A stretch of DNA of 64,000 nucleotides from JABDIY01 sp963803875 (lineage in GTDB: Bacteria > Actinomycetota > Acidimicrobiia > Acidimicrobiales > SZUA-35): contig CAWDOA010000012.1 in NCBI GenBank assembly GCA_963803875.1, positions 181,770-245,769 on the forward strand, in the 5' to 3' direction. Below the pieces are notes generated by a model. That model did no database searches. It was not told the origin of the DNA and saw nothing but the letters and a program-made list of their open reading frames with translations. This document shows positions 9,198-18,911 of this stretch, piece after piece. Positions within the stretch are counted from its first letter, which is position 1, and every line of letters begins with the position of its first letter. The position numbers were made by a program, and so were the translations under genes.

Positions 9198-9863
9198 CTA
9201 GGAACCGGCCGGCAGAGCGTCGCAGTCTTCGAGTGCCGAGAAGTACAGAGCGAAGAACCGATCGGTCATGTCACCGCTGTAGAGAACACCGAGGTCCTCG
9301 ACCTCCATCGCCCCGGCAACGGCATCTGCCACACAATCAGCGTCTTCATCGGCCACTCCCTGTTCGATCAGCTGAGGTCGGAGCTGATCAGCCACTTCGG
9401 TTCGATCACCACAGGAGAAGATCGCCTCGAACTGTCGACGCTGAAAGCGCAGTTCCGGATCATCGGTGGCCAGCAGGTCGGTGAGTTCCCAGAAACCGAA
9501 GCGATCTTGGAGGGAGCGCACCGCGCAACCGGCAACTTCGGTTGACAGGTCGTTGGCAGCCGCAAAGGCCGCCACCACCTCGGCGCTCACCTGGTCTTCA
9601 AGATCACATTGGCGCAAGGCCTCCAGTTGCCGATCTGCAAACTGCTGCTGTTCGCTTGCCGGCACACTCGGCTCCCCGATCAACAAAGCCAGATCTGCAT
9701 TGGAATAATTCTGTTGGAGTTCGGTCACCACACACTCGGCGTCGGCTTCGCTGAGTTCGGGACGGGCTTGTCGAAGGCTCGCAGTGAAGTCCTTCGAGCC
9801 CGGGCTTGACCCACACGCAGCAACAACAACCGCGAGGAGAAACAAGCCTCGAAAGGGTCCCAT
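9198..9863 (-). CDS. Secreted lipoprotein with Cys-containing repeats
   Basis: The likely start is the Met of MGPFRGLFLLAVVVAACGSS, giving a 221-residue lipoprotein with lipobox VVAAC. A longer frame exists upstream, but the signal peptide places the start here. The mature part has three related segments of about 55-65 residues, each containing a Cys near a LSEADAECV / STEVAGCAV / DEDADCV motif followed later by a second Cys (LRQCDL, IFSCGD, LEDCDAL). This suggests three disulfide-linked helical repeats outside the membrane. I do not recognise a named family; function unknown. It is followed (convergently) by a possible small gene. Confidence 0.7.
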   Translation of the reverse strand: MGPFRGLFLLAVVVAACGSSPGSKDFTASLRQARPELSEADAECVVTELQQNYSNADLALLIGEPSVPASEQQQFADRQLEALRQCDLEDQVSAEVVAAFAAANDLSTEVAGCAVRSLQDRFGFWELTDLLATDDPELRFQRRQFEAIFSCGDRTEVADQLRPQLIEQGVADEDADCVADAVAGAMEVEDLGVLYSGDMTDRFFALYFSALEDCDALPAGS

Positions 9864-9880
9864 GCAACTACGAGCGTAGG

Positions 9881-11416
9881 TCAGTTCACCATCTTGCCTT
9901 GACCAGCCCAGTACGGATCTCGCAGTTTGAACTTCTGAAGCTTGCCGGTTGCAGTGCGGGCCAGCTGGTCCCGCATCTCCACCGAAGTGGGACACTTGTA
10001 GTGAGTCAACCGTTCGCGACAGAAGCCAATGAGGTCAGCCTCGGTCGCACTTGAGCCCGGCGTCAATACCACCAGGGCCTTCACCGTTTCGCCCCACTTT
10101 GGGTCCGGTACCCCGATGACGGCCACCTCATCGACCTCGGGGTGGGAGAACAGAACATCCTCGACCTCGATCGACGACACGTTCTCCCCGCCGGAGATGA
10201 TGACATCCTTTTTGCGGTCGGTGATGACGTAATATCCCTCGTCGTCGCGAAACCCACCGTCGCCGGTGTGGAACCAGTTGTCGGCCAGGGCTTCTTCGGT
10301 GGCGATGGGGTTGTCCCAGTAGCTCTTCAAGATGTGGTTTCCGCGAGTAAGGAATTCCCCGCTCGGTGACACGTCCATTGTGATTCCGATAGTTGGGACA
10401 CCTTGACGGGAGAGCTTGCTGGCGCGATCGGTCGGTGAGAGTTCATCCCACTCCGGTCGAGTCCGGTTGATCGTGATCAGAGGCGCTGTCTCGGTGAGAC
10501 CATAGATCTGGATGAACTCCCATTGGAGTTCGGATTCGATGCGTTCGATGATCGCCGTGGGCGGGGGTGCGCCAGCACAGACAATTCGGACACGACCGGC
10601 GCCAGGGACCGACCCTTCCCAGTCTCGTGCCGCATCCAGGACCGCCGTTGCGACCGCTGGAGCACCACACATCAACGTGACGCCGTGCTCTTCGACCCGC
10701 CTCAGTATTTCGGCCCCATCGACTTTGCGGAGCACAACATGGGGAACGCCCATACCAGTGACGGTGTAGAGCATCCCCCAACCGTCGCAGTGGAACATGG
10801 GGAGGGTATGGAGATACACGTCTCGGTCGGACACCCCGACGTGCCAGCCAAAGGTCACGGCGTTGGTCCACCGAGCCCGGTGGGTCTGTTCGACACCTTT
10901 GGGCCGCGCGGTTGTACCGCTCGTGTAATTGATGCTGGCCGTCGCGTCCTCGTCGGGCTCCCACCGAACCGGTTCGCCCTCAGCGCCGAGCCACTCGGCG
11001 TCGGATTCCGGGCCCAGGATCCATTTGCGTTGGCACTCGATGTCACCCAGGCTGTCTGCGAGCTCCGGGTCGATGAGTAGTGCCTCTGCTCCGCTGTGTT
11101 CGACGATGTATTCCACCTCGGAACGGCTGAGCCTGAAGTTGATCGGAACGAATACTCGGCCGTTGCCGCTCACCCCGTAGAACGATTCGAGCAACCTCGC
11201 CGAGTTGTGGGACACCATGGCCACGCGAGCTCCAAACCGAATCCCCATCCGGTCCATGGCAACGCCCATCTGCCGACGAACGTCTGCCAACTCGGCGTAG
11301 GTCAGGCCTGGTCTGGGCTCGGCCACCTGGTTCGGTTCGTCAATGATTGCGAGCCGGTCGGGGTAGACGGTGGCAGCGCGATCGAGGAAGTCGTTGATCG
11401 TCAGTGGGACCTTCAT
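9881..11416 (-). CDS. AMP-forming acyl-CoA synthetase (FadD-like)
   Basis: A 511-residue ANL-superfamily ligase that activates a carboxylic acid with ATP and CoA. The phosphate-binding loop is YTSGTTARPKGVEQTH, the A5 motif is YGLTETAP, A7/A8 is HTGDGGFRDDEGYYVITDRKKD followed by ISGGENVSS, and the C-terminal catalytic Lys lies in RTATGKLQKFKL. Length and motif order are those of medium/long-chain acyl-CoA synthetases. The start MKVPLTINDFLDRAA is typical. It diverges from the NHL-repeat gene at 11471. Likely feeds fatty or aromatic acids into CoA metabolism; the exact acid is unknown. Confidence 0.85.
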   Translation of the reverse strand: MKVPLTINDFLDRAATVYPDRLAIIDEPNQVAEPRPGLTYAELADVRRQMGVAMDRMGIRFGARVAMVSHNSARLLESFYGVSGNGRVFVPINFRLSRSEVEYIVEHSGAEALLIDPELADSLGDIECQRKWILGPESDAEWLGAEGEPVRWEPDEDATASINYTSGTTARPKGVEQTHRARWTNAVTFGWHVGVSDRDVYLHTLPMFHCDGWGMLYTVTGMGVPHVVLRKVDGAEILRRVEEHGVTLMCGAPAVATAVLDAARDWEGSVPGAGRVRIVCAGAPPPTAIIERIESELQWEFIQIYGLTETAPLITINRTRPEWDELSPTDRASKLSRQGVPTIGITMDVSPSGEFLTRGNHILKSYWDNPIATEEALADNWFHTGDGGFRDDEGYYVITDRKKDVIISGGENVSSIEVEDVLFSHPEVDEVAVIGVPDPKWGETVKALVVLTPGSSATEADLIGFCRERLTHYKCPTSVEMRDQLARTATGKLQKFKLRDPYWAGQGKMVN

Positions 11417-11470
11417 GGCTCTGAACGTAGTTGACCATTGACTACAAGGGAAAGCTGCCGATAGGGCACT

Positions 11471-13090
11471 GTGTCTTCAGTTGCACCTCCTGCGGTCGGG
11501 TCGGTATGGATCAACACGCCTTCACACTCCTGGAAAGACCTGCGGGGAGTGCCCACCCTTCTGCTGTTCTGGTCGATCGGGTGCGACGCTTCCACGTTGA
11601 TGCTTCGTCGTTTGGAGGATCTCCAGCGCAGCTTCGGATCGAGCATTCAGGTGATCGCAGTTCACAGCCCAAGAACCGAAGCCGGCAAACCGGTTGAGCG
11701 CGTGCTGGATCGGGTTGCGCGACTGCGCCTTTCACTACCGGTTCTGCATGATCCAGAATTGGAAACGTTCAGCCGGTACTCCCCCGGCGGCTGGCCCGCA
11801 TGTGTGTTCATCGACCAAAACCAGAAGGTCAAGGGTGTCGTCCTCGGGACCGAGACCGATCTGATGACCGATATTGCCACCTCTCTGGGCTCGGTCCCAG
11901 CCCACGACCGGCCGAGGTTCGGTGTGGGGTTCCGAGCCCATCGACGAGGAACCGTGTTGGCGTGGCCATCAGGAATCGCCGCTCTGAACAGCGCCGGTCT
12001 GGTCGCCATCTCCGATGAAGGACACGACCGGGTGATCCTCGGCATCGTCGACCAGCAGGCGGGTACATTCTCCTCCACCGGCATAGTGGACGGCATACAC
12101 CGTCCCGGACGACTCGCCGCATTGCCGGGAGGCACGTTCGTTGTGGCTCAGCCCGATGATGGCATCGTGAGCCTGGTCGACCCAGACCTTCGGACCGTGC
12201 ATCCACTGGCCCAAGGCCTCGAACGACCGGTCGGGCTGTGCATGGATCTTGACGGATCAATCGTGGTGGCCGACGCAGGAGCAGATCAGCTGCTGCGGAT
12301 CCCAGCCAACGCCGTCCGCGATCGAAAGACGTCCGAGCCATCGGTGATAGCGGGCTCGGGTTTCACTGGCCAGAACGATGGACGAGCGTTCCGTGCAACC
12401 CTTTCCCAACCAAACGGCGTATGCCGGACGACGACCGGAGTGCTGTTCGTCGATGCTGCGAGCAACAATGTTCGCCTGCTCACCGACAAGGGTTATGTAT
12501 ACAGCGTGACCCAGAATTCGCCGCTGCGGTGTGGGCTTGCCGATGGACCGGCCCACGGCGCCCTCCTCAATCGCCCTGTCGACGTGGCCGGTTCACCCGA
12601 TGGATCCATCGTTATCGTCGACCAACAAAACAACCGGATACGCCGCTGGGCTGATCAGCAGCTGACGACGCTGGGTGCCAATGGGCTCGAGGATCCAGAG
12701 TCGGCAACCGTGCTTGCCGACGGCAGCGTGCTGGTAGCCGACACGTCCAACCACCGAATCGTGCACATCGATCCAATCGCAAGGACCGCTCGTGGACTTC
12801 GGCTGGACGGTATGGAACGCACCCTCAGACTGGGGGCCGCTCCCACTGTGAAAGGCCACGCCGGAATGGCGCTAACCCTGGGGTATCCCAGCCCTGGATC
12901 AGGGCCGTGGGAGATCCAGGTGCGAGCTGAACCGGCGGAACTGCTTGTTGCCCCTCTCCTGGTTCGACGCCAGGAACACAATGGCGAAGTGGTGGTGAAT
13001 TTGGGAGCGCCGGGCAGAGGCGTTCTCACCGTTGCGAGTGTGTCGGCCGGCGTTGAACGATCTATTCGGCTGCCTCTCGAAGTCCGTTGA
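11471..13090 (+). CDS. NHLRC2-like thioredoxin-fold/NHL beta-propeller protein
   Basis: This 539-residue protein starts at GTG 11471. Residues 1 to about 140 form a thioredoxin-like domain (VPTLLLFWSIGCDASTLM, then IQVIAVHSPRTEA and GGWPACVFIDQNQKV). Residues from about 160 to 440 form NHL-type propeller blades, seen in repeats such as DGSIVVADAGADQLLRI, GVLFVDAASNNVRLL, DGSIVIVDQQNNRIRRW and DGSVLVADTSNHRIVHI. The last 90 residues form a beta domain. This order is that of human NHLRC2 and bacterial homologues. The redox motif holds a single Cys rather than CXXC. Function is unclear; a redox-sensing or scaffold role is only inference. It ends four bases from a convergent gene. Confidence 0.8.
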   Translation: MSSVAPPAVGSVWINTPSHSWKDLRGVPTLLLFWSIGCDASTLMLRRLEDLQRSFGSSIQVIAVHSPRTEAGKPVERVLDRVARLRLSLPVLHDPELETFSRYSPGGWPACVFIDQNQKVKGVVLGTETDLMTDIATSLGSVPAHDRPRFGVGFRAHRRGTVLAWPSGIAALNSAGLVAISDEGHDRVILGIVDQQAGTFSSTGIVDGIHRPGRLAALPGGTFVVAQPDDGIVSLVDPDLRTVHPLAQGLERPVGLCMDLDGSIVVADAGADQLLRIPANAVRDRKTSEPSVIAGSGFTGQNDGRAFRATLSQPNGVCRTTTGVLFVDAASNNVRLLTDKGYVYSVTQNSPLRCGLADGPAHGALLNRPVDVAGSPDGSIVIVDQQNNRIRRWADQQLTTLGANGLEDPESATVLADGSVLVADTSNHRIVHIDPIARTARGLRLDGMERTLRLGAAPTVKGHAGMALTLGYPSPGSGPWEIQVRAEPAELLVAPLLVRRQEHNGEVVVNLGAPGRGVLTVASVSAGVERSIRLPLEVR

Positions 13091-13094
13091 CCCT

Positions 13095-13643
13095 CTACTG
13101 CCAGCTGTGCCCTCGGGGTCGATAACTGCGCTGCATGCGATTCACCAGCCGGCGAGGGACCGACGCGTGGGGGCGGCCTCTCGACACCGAATCTGGCACC
13201 GCCGGCAACGGATCCTCCGCCCAGGAGCTCCGGCCACCGAGCAACACATTGTCGGCGGCGGTCTGACCGCGGGTGTGTGCGATCAACCGAGCTCGGAACG
13301 TCCGCTCGTCGTCGGAAACCTGACTGCTCCATTCCTCGCCCATCTCCGAGAGCCGCTGACGTGCTCTTTGCGGTGCGATGGCCACCTCGCGCGAGATCTG
13401 CGCAACGTCTCTTGGAACTCGCGCCGATCTGGATGCGGCACGACTCGCAACCTGGGCGGTTCCGGCCGCCCGCAGTACATCTCCGGGCAGCCTGTCGGCC
13501 AGGGCAACGGCGCGATCGGGCAGACGGTCGACCAGTTCCGAACGTGCCTCGTCGACATGACGGCGGGACACCCGACGGGCAAGTTCCTTTCCGGCCGCGC
13601 CCAGAATCATCCACCGAAACCGGCGCAGGATGAACCCAATCAT
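13095..13643 (-). CDS. Hypothetical basic protein downstream of DUF948
   Basis: A 182-residue Arg-rich protein starting MIGFILRRFRWMILGAAGKELARRVSRR. The N-terminus has a short amphipathic or membrane-associated stretch; the rest is helical and charged, ending in a Pro/Arg-rich tail. Its ATG overlaps the stop of the DUF948 gene (ATGA), so they are probably co-translated. In many Actinobacteria a small membrane protein occupies this place between the DUF948 gene and alaS; here alaS does not follow. No enzymatic motif is visible. Function unknown. Confidence 0.6.
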   Translation of the reverse strand: MIGFILRRFRWMILGAAGKELARRVSRRHVDEARSELVDRLPDRAVALADRLPGDVLRAAGTAQVASRAASRSARVPRDVAQISREVAIAPQRARQRLSEMGEEWSSQVSDDERTFRARLIAHTRGQTAADNVLLGGRSSWAEDPLPAVPDSVSRGRPHASVPRRLVNRMQRSYRPRGHSWQ

Positions 13644-14092
13644 CGTGCCAGCGAACTCCGGCGTGTACGGCGATTCTGAGAGCGATCGGCCTGAAGCTCA
13701 GGCAAGGTCTCGGCAGCCTTGGCCCTGTTCTTCTTGCGCCGACTCCACAGCCAGGCGCGACCCACTTTCGAGGATCCGGAAGCGATTGCGAGCGTTCGGA
13801 TAACCGGGTCCTGCACTGCCTCGTGCGTTCGGCGGGATGTCTCCGAAATTGCGGAGGTAGCCAGGTCGGCCCGGTCGAGCACGAGATCGACCTTGTCGAG
13901 TTCGGCGTCGGCGTCGGCCACCAACGCCCGCAGTTCGGAAAAGGCCGCAATCCCCTCGGTGCGAAGCTCGTTGGCAGTGTCGGACAGCCGAGCAAGAGTG
14001 TTGTTGAGGTTGTTCACGGCCACTATCAGGAAGACGGCGGTCACGACGACAGCGATGGCCACGATGATTGCGGCAAATTCCCCAACGCTCAC
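13640..14092 (-). CDS. DUF948 single-pass membrane protein
   Basis: About 150 residues from the GTG at 14092 (VSVGEFAAIIVAIAVVVTAVF). A hydrophobic segment of about 22 residues is followed by a long helical, partly coiled-coil part (NNLNNTLARLSDTANELRTE and on to DKVDLVLDRADLA). This is the DUF948 pattern: N-terminal membrane anchor with an alpha-helical cytoplasmic tail. The frame continues upstream of 14092 over rarA, but that part is not convincing. Located directly downstream of rarA, as in other Actinobacteria. Biochemical role unknown. Confidence 0.75.
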   Translation of the reverse strand: MSVGEFAAIIVAIAVVVTAVFLIVAVNNLNNTLARLSDTANELRTEGIAAFSELRALVADADAELDKVDLVLDRADLATSAISETSRRTHEAVQDPVIRTLAIASGSSKVGRAWLWSRRKKNRAKAAETLPELQADRSQNRRTRRSSLAR

Positions 14093-14138
14093 CGAGCCAA
14101 CCTTAGCGGCGAGACCCGACCCCCGCAGCCCGAGCGTG

Positions 14139-15398
14139 TTATGGCCGATGGACATCACGATCGGTCGGCTCATAGTAGCGACGGCCTCGCACCCCGTCCG
14201 GACGGTGCTCCTGGTCAACGGCCGCTTCCGGGTAGTTGTGCGGATACTGGTAGCCCTCACCGTGGCCGAGAGACGCCGCTCCCCTGTAGGACGCATCACG
14301 CAGATGGATCGGCACCTCCCCAGTGGGACGGTCTGCCACGTCATCCATGGCCCGATTGATGGCAACGTAGGCGGAGTTCGATTTTGGAGCGGTCGAGAGA
14401 TGCACCACGGCGTGGGCAAGATTGATACGTCCCTCGGGCAAGCCGATGAAGTCGATGGCGCGAGCCGCCGCCTCGGCGACGAGCAGACTCATCGGATCGG
14501 CCATTCCCACATCTTCGGAGGCGAATATGACAATCCGGCGGGCAACGAAGCGAGGGTCTTCACCGGCCGACAACATTCGAGCCAGCCAATACAGAGCTGC
14601 GTCGGGATCCGAGCCACGCATACTCTTGATGAATGCGCTCACGATGTCGTAGTGCTCATCTCGTCCGTACCGAAGTGACTTCAGATCGGTAGCTGCTTCA
14701 GCATGGGCCAGGGTCACCGGCCCCGGCGGTTCGCTGGTCTGAGCCAGCGCTATCGCCACTTCAAGGGTCGTGAGCACCTGCCGACCATCGCCGGCGGCGT
14801 TGTTGGCGAGGTGGTCGATAGCGTCTTGGGACGCACCTGCCCTTTCTGCTTCGAGGCCCCGACGACAGAGTTCAGCCAGCTCCGCGGGTTCGAGCAGCTC
14901 CAACCGAAACAGTGTGCTCCGGCTTCGTAGTGGTGCGTTGACCTCGAAGAAGGGGTTCTCCGTTGTCGCTCCGATCAGAGTGAGAACGCCGGACTCGACC
15001 GCCGGAAGGAGCGCATCCTGCTGAGCCTTGTTGAACCGGTGGACTTCGTCCAGAAAAAGGATCGTGCGCCTGTCATCGGCTCCAAGCCGATCGCGGGCGC
15101 GCTGGATGATTTCTCGTACGTCCTTCACGGTGGCGGAGACCGCACTCAGTTTCACGAAATCAGCTGTGGTCTCATTGGCAACAAGCTCGGCGATCGTTGT
15201 CTTACCCGTTCCCGGCGGCCCCCAAAGAAGCAGGCTGCTCAAGCGGTCCGCTGTTATCAGTCGGCGGAGCGGGCCGGATGAACCGAGCAAATGTGTCTGT
15301 CCGACAACATCATCGAGCCTGCGGGGTCGGAGCCGGGCCGCAAGCGGAGCCCGCGACCTCAACCGTTCTTCGGCCGCCGCCGCGAAGAGATCAGTCAC
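14139..15398 (-). CDS. rarA: Replication-associated recombination protein RarA
   Basis: An AAA+ clamp-loader-like ATPase of the RarA/MgsA/WRNIP1 family acting at stalled replication forks. Walker A is GPPGTGKTT, Walker B is ILFLDEVHRFNKAQQDALLP, and sensor 1 is LIGATTENP. The C-terminal part has SAFIKSMRGSDPDAALYWLA and RRIVIFASEDVGMADP, typical of the family's tetramerisation domain. The start is placed at GTG 15398 (VTDLFAAAAEERL), overlapping by eight bases the end of the gene upstream; the frame can be extended 17 codons but that part is not family-like. About 419 residues. Part of the hisS-aspS operon. Confidence 0.92.
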   Translation of the reverse strand: MTDLFAAAAEERLRSRAPLAARLRPRRLDDVVGQTHLLGSSGPLRRLITADRLSSLLLWGPPGTGKTTIAELVANETTADFVKLSAVSATVKDVREIIQRARDRLGADDRRTILFLDEVHRFNKAQQDALLPAVESGVLTLIGATTENPFFEVNAPLRSRSTLFRLELLEPAELAELCRRGLEAERAGASQDAIDHLANNAAGDGRQVLTTLEVAIALAQTSEPPGPVTLAHAEAATDLKSLRYGRDEHYDIVSAFIKSMRGSDPDAALYWLARMLSAGEDPRFVARRIVIFASEDVGMADPMSLLVAEAAARAIDFIGLPEGRINLAHAVVHLSTAPKSNSAYVAINRAMDDVADRPTGEVPIHLRDASYRGAASLGHGEGYQYPHNYPEAAVDQEHRPDGVRGRRYYEPTDRDVHRP

Positions 15399-15879
15399 CG
15401 AAAGGCCCGCGCAGCGTGAGTCGTGTGGAAACGAACGAGCCACCTTCACCGGGAGTGACCTCGATGGTGATGTCGTTCATGTCTCGTCGTGCTCGTGCCG
15501 ATCGTGCACCGGTGGGGTGGACTCGGTACCCGAGGCGCACGAGTTCATCACTCAGTAGTTGGGCCATTTCGGCCGCACTCTCTCTGTTTGTTGTGAGTGT
15601 CAGAGGAGATTGAACCTCGACCGGAGGGTCCGGCTGCCAGTGAACCGGCAGGCGGATGCCGGCGAGCGCCTCGGCCATTGTTGCGCTCGTCGCCAACCCC
15701 CGCACCACCTGGATTCGAGGTGCCGAGCGAGTCGCACGTCCGCCCTGCTGCGCTGTCAGAAGAACCTCGCTCTCCAGGCGACGTAGACGCCGAGATCGGC
15801 GTACCCACAGCACCAGCGCCACCCCGAGGACCGCAGTGATGGCATAGAGCGCGTATTGCAGCACGTCACCTGAGTCCAC
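15391..15879 (-). CDS. Membrane-anchored hypothetical protein
   Basis: A 162-residue protein with one N-terminal membrane segment (LQYALYAITAVLGVALVLWV) followed by basic residues RRSRRLRRLE, so the bulk is predicted cytoplasmic. The C-terminal 80 residues are predicted alpha/beta with MAQLLSDELVRLGYRVHPTG and a final strand FVSTRLTLRGPF. It lies between aspS and rarA and overlaps the rarA start, suggesting co-transcription. No known family is recognised. Confidence 0.6.
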   Translation of the reverse strand: MDSGDVLQYALYAITAVLGVALVLWVRRSRRLRRLESEVLLTAQQGGRATRSAPRIQVVRGLATSATMAEALAGIRLPVHWQPDPPVEVQSPLTLTTNRESAAEMAQLLSDELVRLGYRVHPTGARSARARRDMNDITIEVTPGEGGSFVSTRLTLRGPFGD

Positions 15880-15920
15880 GGTTGAAGCGTAGTGGCGGAG
15901 GCCCCGGTCGGTTTGGAGAT

Positions 15921-17655
15921 CTACTCGACCGGCGGAAGAACCCTCAACCCCAGCTCTTCCAGGTGGACCGACGCCACTTCGGTGGGGGCACCGGTGAGTG
16001 GATCGAGCCCGCTTTGCGGCTTGGGGAACGCTATGACTTCCCGAATGTTTTCTTCCCCGGCCAGTATGGCCGCCAGCCGATCGATTCCGTAGGCAAAACC
16101 GCCGTGCGGCGGTGCTCCGTAGGAGAACGGATCGAGGAAGAACCCAAACCTCTCGTTTGCTTCTTCTTCACCTATCCCGAGCAGCTCGAAGACTTTGGTC
16201 TGGAGTTTCGGATCGTGGATTCGAATACTTCCAGAACCCAGCTCCCAGCCGTTGAGAACCAGGTCGTAGGCCCAGGCGCGAACCGACATCGGATCGGTGG
16301 TCATCTTGGCGATGTCGGCGGGATGCGGGTGGCAGAACGCATGATGCCCGGGTTTGGGGCGACCGGTGGTTTTGTCGACACCGACGAACAGCGGGAAATC
16401 CACCACCCACACGTACCGGTACGGGCCTTCCCAAACCGGCGGGCGAGCGAGTCGGTTTCGCAGTTCGCCGAGCACCTCACAAGTGGTGAGCCAGTCATCG
16501 GCGATCATCAAAATCAAGTCGCCAGGCGAGGCGGACATGGCCTCACTGAGGGCCATTTTCTCTTGGTCGCTCATGAACTTGGCCACGGGTGAATCCAGCG
16601 TGCCGTCATCGGCAACCTTGATCCAGACCATGCCCTTGGCCCCGTTGCTCTTGGCGAAGTCGGTCAGCCCGTCGAGCTTGTTGCGGCCATATTCGGCTGC
16701 ACCGCCGGGATAGTTGATGCCTTTGATCGATTCGGCCGTGGAAAAGGCCTTGAAGTCGGTCTTGGCGAAGATCGGCGTGAGTTCTTGAAGTTCGACTCCG
16801 AATCGGAGATCAGGCTTGTCTGAGCCGTACGTGTTCAACGCGTGATGCCACGTGATTCGGGGCACCACCGAAGGGCGATTGCCGGTGACGGCCTCCGCTG
16901 CGTCCAGGACACCGATCTCGACTGCGCTCAGTACGTCGTCAACTTCGACAAAGCTCATTTCCATGTCGAGCTGCATGAACTCGTATTGGCGGTCGGCTCG
17001 AAGGTCTTCGTCTCGCAGGCATCGAGCGATCTGGTAGTACCGATCGAGTCCGCCGACCATCAACAACTGCTTGTAGAGCTGGGGTGACTGCGGCAGGGCA
17101 TAGAACGTGCCCGGCTTCTGCCGGCTCGGCACGAGAAACTCGCGAGCGCCTTCCGGGGTGGACGGCATCAGCATCGGCGTTTCGACCTCGACGAAGTCCT
17201 GGGCCACCATGGCGTTCCGTATGGCGGTGTTGACGGTCGATCGGATCCGAAGATTCCGCTGCATTCGCTCGCGACGAAGGTCGATGTAGCGGTGCTTCAG
17301 TCGGATCAGCTCGTCGACGCTGTCGGCGCCGGCTGTCCATCGGGAACGGGGGTGGGGTTGCAGCGTTCAGAACCTCGACGGTGCAGTCCTTCAGTTCGAT
17401 TTCACCCGTGGCCAGCTCGCGGTTCTCGCTGCCCTCCAGCCGCGCATCGACAGTGCCGGTGACCTTGAGAACATACTCACTGCGAACGTCGACGTCGTTG
17501 TCGACAACACACTGGGTGATTCCGCTGAAGTCACGAAGATCCACAAACGCCAGATGTTGGCTGTGTTCGCGCCGGGTATTGACCCAGCCGGTGAGGGTGA
17601 CGGTTTGACCGATGTGATCGGTCCGCAATTCGCCACAGGTATGGGTTCTGATCAT
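15921..17655 (-). CDS. aspS: Aspartate-tRNA ligase AspS, frameshifted
   Basis: A class IIb aminoacyl-tRNA synthetase of bacterial size (about 578 codons). The N-terminal OB anticodon domain is visible as TVTLTGWVNTRREHSQHLAF and ITQCVVD. After TPPPFPMDS near 17330 the frame breaks and the next frame continues VDELIRLKHRYIDLRRERMQ. The catalytic core has FVEVETPMLMPSTPEGAREF (motif 1 region), YQIARCLRDEDLRADRQYEF (motif 2) and GFAYGIDRLAAILAGEENIR (motif 3). The bacterial insertion domain lies between motifs 2 and 3. One extra base in GACAGCCGGCGCC explains the break. The gene is essential, so an assembly error is likely. Its ATG overlaps the hisS stop (ATGA). Confidence 0.93.
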
Positions 17656-18911
17656 TGCAGATACTCCTGAACTGCCGTCACTAACTGTGCGGCCGGCACA
17701 TTGTGCTGGTCGCCTTGTCCGCGGAGAGGTTTGATCGCCACTTCTCTCCGCGCCAGTTCGTCTTCGCCGACGATGACAGCAACCTCGGCTCCGGACTTGT
17801 TGGCCTTCTTCATCTGTGCCTTCATCGAACGACTGGACTCGACCCGATCTGAGCGCAGACCAGCCCGGCGAAGTTGGTCGACGATTGCGAGACCCTCTAC
17901 ACCTCCGGTGGCAGCCACAACCCAGACCTGGGGGCCGGTGGCAGGGGCACCGAAGACGCCCTCGGCATCGCAGGCCAGGAGGGTGCGATCCACACCGAGT
18001 GCAAACCCGCTGCCGGGCTCGTCAGGACCCCCGAGGTTGGCAACGAGTCCGTCGTACCGACCTCCTCCACCGACAGCGTTTTGTGCTGCATCAAGGCTGT
18101 CGGCGACGAACTCGAAGGTGGTCCGGTTGTAGTAATCGAGGCCACGCACGAGGCGGGGTTCGACCTGGAAGGAAATCCCGAGAGCCACGAGACCCTCTTT
18201 GACCCGTTCGAACGCCGAAGTTGCATCGTCGGAGAGGAAATCAGCCAGTTTTGGCGCTCCGGCAATCACTGCTCGGTCGGGTTCGCGCTTGCTGTCCATA
18301 ACCCTCAGCGGATTCTTGGCCAGCGTGACCCTCGACTGCTCGGTGAGATCGGTTTCGTGTTCCTTGAAGTACTCGAGCAGAGCAGCGGTGTAGGCGACGC
18401 GGTCGGCAGGGTCACCGAGACTGTTCAGCAGTAGACGCAGGTTGGTCAAACCGATCCGTTCGTAGAATCGCCACGCGAGCGCGATGAGCTCGGTGTCGAG
18501 GTCGGCATCGTTGGATCCGATGACCTCGGCGCCCACTTGATCGAACTGCCGATAGCGGCCCTTCTGCGACGCTTCGTAGCGGAAGTTTGCGCCGGAGTAC
18601 CATGCCTTCCACGGCGTGTCGGGTCGATGCTCGACAAAGACCCGACACAAACTCGCGGTCTGCTCAGGTCGAAGCGCAATCGTGCGACCGCCCTTGTCCT
18701 CGAAACTGTAGAGCTCCTTGGTGACAACGTCGGTGGCTTCCCCCAACCGCACGAACACACCAACGTCTTCGAACATTGGTGGCGTGACATGTTCGAAGCC
18801 AGCCTTGGTGGCTTCGTCGGCGAAGATCTCCACCAACGATCGCATCCGATCGGTGACCGGTGGCATCAGGTCTCGAGTGCCCGGCGGGCTGCGGAATAGA
18901 GGCTGTGCCAT
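17652..18911 (-). CDS. hisS: Histidine-tRNA ligase HisS
   Basis: A 419-residue class II synthetase starting MAQPLFRSPPGTRDLMPP at 18911; an upstream extension of 18 codons is not family-like. Motif 1 surrounds TPPMFEDVGVFVR, motif 2 includes IALRPEQTASLCRVFVEH, the histidine-specific signature is LVRGLDYYNRTTFEF, and motif 3 is GFALGVDRTLL. The C-terminal alpha/beta anticodon-binding domain is present (VWVVAATGGVEGLAIVDQLR to the end). The gene is intact and leads a minus-strand operon with aspS, a membrane protein gene, rarA and DUF948. Confidence 0.95.
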   Translation of the reverse strand: MAQPLFRSPPGTRDLMPPVTDRMRSLVEIFADEATKAGFEHVTPPMFEDVGVFVRLGEATDVVTKELYSFEDKGGRTIALRPEQTASLCRVFVEHRPDTPWKAWYSGANFRYEASQKGRYRQFDQVGAEVIGSNDADLDTELIALAWRFYERIGLTNLRLLLNSLGDPADRVAYTAALLEYFKEHETDLTEQSRVTLAKNPLRVMDSKREPDRAVIAGAPKLADFLSDDATSAFERVKEGLVALGISFQVEPRLVRGLDYYNRTTFEFVADSLDAAQNAVGGGGRYDGLVANLGGPDEPGSGFALGVDRTLLACDAEGVFGAPATGPQVWVVAATGGVEGLAIVDQLRRAGLRSDRVESSRSMKAQMKKANKSGAEVAVIVGEDELARREVAIKPLRGQGDQHNVPAAQLVTAVQEYLQ

